From: Clostridiales bacterium
GTDB lineage: Bacteria > Bacillota_B > Dehalobacteriia > UBA4068
Assembly: GCA_009782975.1 (NCBI GenBank)
Contig: WRIA01000020.1
Coordinates: 1 to 7,469, forward strand
Direction: 5' to 3'
Length of the DNA stretch: 7,469 bases
In this document: piece by piece, positions 5,988 through 7,469 of the stretch
How the letters are laid out: every line of letters starts with the position of its first letter
Numbering within the stretch: the first letter of the stretch is position 1
The notes under the pieces: model-generated
What the model was told of the DNA's origin: nothing
What the model saw: only the letters and a program-made list of their open reading frames with translations
Databases searched by the model: none
Program-made: the position numbers and the translations under genes

Positions 5988-6802
5988 TACCCGTCCATAC
6001 GCGCTTCCATGGCCTTGACGGGATCGATCTCTGTAACGATGACAGACGCGCCGAGCGCCGCCGCGCGCATGGCTATGCCGCGCCCGCACCAGCCATAGCC
6101 CGCCACCACGACGGTCTTGGACGCAATGATAAGATTAGTATTACGAAGGATGCTGTCCCAGACGGATTGTCCCGTCCCGTACCGGTTGTCAAATAAATGC
6201 TTGCAGCGCGCATCGTTCACAGCCAGCATCGGGAACATCAGCTCGCTGGCTGCTTCGAGCGCTTTAAGCCGTGCGACGCCGGTGGTCGTTTCCTCGCCGC
6301 CGCCCCAAACCTCGGCCGCCAGGTCGCGCCGTTTCGTGTGCAGCATCCCGACAAGGTCTCCGCCGTCGTCGATCACTATGTTGGGCCTGTGTCCAAGACA
6401 CATCTCAACATGTGCATCATAGCTTTTCTGGTTCTCTCCGTGAATGGCAAAGACTGATATGCCCGGGACTTCCCGGTCGCCGGGACCGCGCATGCTTCTC
6501 GAAACCGATTGCCCCTTAACAAGCGCCGCCGCGACGTCGTCCTGGGTAGAAAGCACATTACAGCCCATTGCGGAAACTGACGCCCCGGCCCATGCCAGAA
6601 CGCGGCACAGGTACGCCGTCTTTGCTTCCATATGGATTGCGAGGCTTATCTTTACGCCATTCAGAGGTTTTTCGCTCTGCGGGAGATCCGCGTATTTTTT
6701 CTCAAAAGCGTTGAGAAGGGGCATACGATCCCTGACCCAGGCAATCTTTTGTTCGCCCGAAGCCGCCAGGCCGATGTCCCTGATATCATATTTTCCACTC
6801 AT
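5927..6802 (-). CDS. ahcY: S-adenosylhomocysteine hydrolase, 3'-truncated
   Basis: The enzyme reversibly splits S-adenosylhomocysteine into adenosine and homocysteine using bound NAD, in the cytosol, within the methyl cycle. From the ATG at 6802-6800, the start MSGKYDIRDIGLA and the conserved substrate-side motifs are intact: SLAIHMEAKTA (His57), NVLSTQDDVAAAL (82-94), IDDGGDL (Asp145-146), GEETTTGV (Glu171), NDARCK (Lys201) and LFDNRYGTGQS (Asp205). The NAD-binding loop GYGWCGRG (235-242) and VIVTEIDP follow. Family homology ends near VMPMAAAAP (about residue 282); the remaining few residues to the TAG at 5929-5927 are read from kinase DNA. About 130 C-terminal residues, including the rest of the NAD domain and the tail that contacts NAD of the partner subunit, are missing, so this fragment should be inactive. 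It appears to be the short form lacking the roughly 40-residue insertion of many bacterial and eukaryotic enzymes. An upstream in-frame extension to 7006 overlaps hypD and is not coding. No Shine-Dalgarno sequence is seen. Confidence 0.94.
   Translation of the reverse strand: MSGKYDIRDIGLAASGEQKIAWVRDRMPLLNAFEKKYADLPQSEKPLNGVKISLAIHMEAKTAYLCRVLAWAGASVSAMGCNVLSTQDDVAAALVKGQSVSRSMRGPGDREVPGISVFAIHGENQKSYDAHVEMCLGHRPNIVIDDGGDLVGMLHTKRRDLAAEVWGGGEETTTGVARLKALEAASELMFPMLAVNDARCKHLFDNRYGTGQSVWDSILRNTNLIIASKTVVVAGYGWCGRGIAMRAAALGASVIVTEIDPVKAMEARMDGYQVMPMAAAAPVISVIFTRR
5950..5985. other. Probable chimeric junction between two genomic blocks
   Basis: On the plus strand, kinase-like coding sequence fades here. 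On the minus strand, ahcY coding sequence loses homology at the same place, just after VMPMAAAAP. The junction includes (GCC)4 at 5961-5972, which encodes Ala in both reading frames and may be the microhomology that joined the blocks. No terminal repeat, transposase or attachment site is visible. Gene orientation flips from all-plus to all-minus here. Confidence 0.75.
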
Positions 6803-6808
6803 AAAATA

Positions 6809-6817
6809 AGTATACCA
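6809..6817 (-). promoter_or_regulatory. Extended -10-like element placed for a leaderless ahcY transcript
   Basis: On the minus strand, TGGTATACT occupies 6817-6809, matching an extended -10 (TGn followed by TATACT, five of six matches to TATAAT). The hexamer is followed by exactly six bases (TATTTT) and then the ahcY ATG, so transcription would begin at or next to the A of ATG. No Shine-Dalgarno motif is present in the 35-base gap and no good -35 hexamer is seen at 16-18 bases. A leaderless mRNA is therefore plausible but unproven. Confidence 0.4.
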
Positions 6818-6837
6818 TAAGAAAAACGGAGAACGGT

Positions 6838-7469
6838 TTAAAGGTTTGAGCGATTTCGGTACCATGCCCCGCAGGCGCCTTCGGACGAGACCATGCACGG
6901 GCCAACAGCGCTTACAGGCGTACAGGCCGTGCCGAAGAGCGGGCAGGAATCCGGGTCTATGCGCCCGAGTATCACGTCGCCGCAGCGGCAATCCGCAGGA
7001 GGACAAAAGGGGACGTACCTTATGTCTGCTTCCAGAGGACGAAACTGGTCGTATCTTATTTTATCCCGCAAATAATAACCCGACTGATCCACATGACCAA
7101 GGCCGCGCCACATTGCTCCGCCGAGGGTGAAATACCGCGCTGTGACCTCCTGCGCTTTCCGGTTGCCTTGCGCGCTGACCGCCTCGGGGTAGAGATTGCG
7201 CATGCCGCTGCGTCCTTCTGCGGCGTACTCAGCCGCGGCGCGGACGGCCGCGAGCAGTCGCTCCCCCTCGAAGCCCGCTACGATAAAGGGCCTATTGTAT
7301 TTTTCAGCAAGCGGGATGTATGCGTCCGCGCCCGTGACGACGCTCACGTGCCCGGGGCAGAGAAAGGCGTCGATAGCCTCGCCCGCCGCGCATATCCAGT
7401 CAATAGCCGAAAGCGCCGATTTGAGCGACGTCAAAAGTTTAAGGTTGCTGAGGCCGCGCGATTCCGCCT
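6838..7469 (-). CDS. hypD: Hydrogenase maturation protein HypD, C-terminal part
   Basis: The minus-strand frame is open from the right edge of the window to TAA at 6840-6838, showing about 209 residues; the N-terminal portion lies outside. HypD, with HypC, is the cytosolic scaffold on which the Fe(CN)2CO group of [NiFe]-hydrogenase is built, and it carries a [4Fe-4S] cluster. Recognisable motifs in order are AFLCPGHVSVVTG, PFIVAGFEGE, a NLYPEAV and GN segment, WRGLGHVDQSGYYL, CRCGDVILGRIDPDSCPLFGTAC, and the terminal VGPCMVSSEGACGAWY. The cysteines of the C-terminal cluster region are all present. The visible part matches the latter half to two-thirds of a normal protein of about 360 residues, with a natural C-terminus. 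An internal TTG at 7434 is not a start because homology continues upstream (GLSNLKLL). It precedes ahcY by 35 bases on the same strand. HypD implies that the source organism makes a [NiFe]-hydrogenase. Confidence 0.92.
   Translation of the reverse strand, partial: AESRGLSNLKLLTSLKSALSAIDWICAAGEAIDAFLCPGHVSVVTGADAYIPLAEKYNRPFIVAGFEGERLLAAVRAAAEYAAEGRSGMRNLYPEAVSAQGNRKAQEVTARYFTLGGAMWRGLGHVDQSGYYLRDKIRYDQFRPLEADIRYVPFCPPADCRCGDVILGRIDPDSCPLFGTACTPVSAVGPCMVSSEGACGAWYRNRSNL

Noticed and set aside
6117..6820. Several overlapping plus-strand open frames opposite ahcY
   Set aside because: All are antisense to a well-conserved enzyme frame, Arg/Ser/Pro-rich and without family motifs.
6803..7006. Upstream extension of ahcY on the minus strand to 7006
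   Set aside because: It runs through hypD in another frame and gives a Cys/Arg-rich non-homologous segment. The family N-terminus begins at 6802.
1..7469. A novel defence, CRISPR or mobile system
   Set aside because: Every gene belongs to a known housekeeping or regulatory family, and no spacer array, transposase, integrase or reverse transcriptase is visible.

Overview
The window joins two unrelated-looking blocks. Bases 1 to about 5955 carry a tightly packed plus-strand run that looks like a Firmicute (Clostridia-type) chromosome. The reasons are strong AGGAGG-type ribosome binding sites, a dnaN-recF pair, a membrane-anchored HtrA protease and an OmpR-family two-component pair. Bases from about 5960 to 7469 are entirely minus-strand and carry hydrogenase maturation (hypD) and S-adenosylhomocysteine hydrolase (ahcY) genes from an undetermined, probably anaerobic, prokaryote.

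Left block, in order: the C-terminal end of dnaN (sliding clamp), recF (TTG start), murI (glutamate racemase), an AI-2E/PerM-family membrane protein, then a 247-base AT-rich gap with a degenerate direct-repeat array and an imperfect hairpin. After the gap come an HtrA/DegP-type serine protease with one PDZ domain, an OmpR/PhoB response regulator, and the first ~55 residues of a membrane histidine kinase. The first four genes are probably co-transcribed. The protease and two-component genes form a second unit that reads like an envelope-stress module, with the repeats upstream of htrA as a possible operator.

Right block, reading leftwards: the C-terminal ~209 residues of HypD, a 35-base gap holding an extended -10-like element exactly 6 bases before the ahcY ATG, and ahcY itself, which is cut off after ~282 residues.

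The main anomaly is near 5950-5985. The kinase loses its 3' part and ahcY loses its 3' part at the same short (GCC)4-containing stretch, and no transposase, integrase or long repeat is visible. An assembly chimera is the simplest reading; a real rearrangement is the alternative. I see no CRISPR array, RNA gene, phage or insertion sequence, and no convincing novel multi-gene system.
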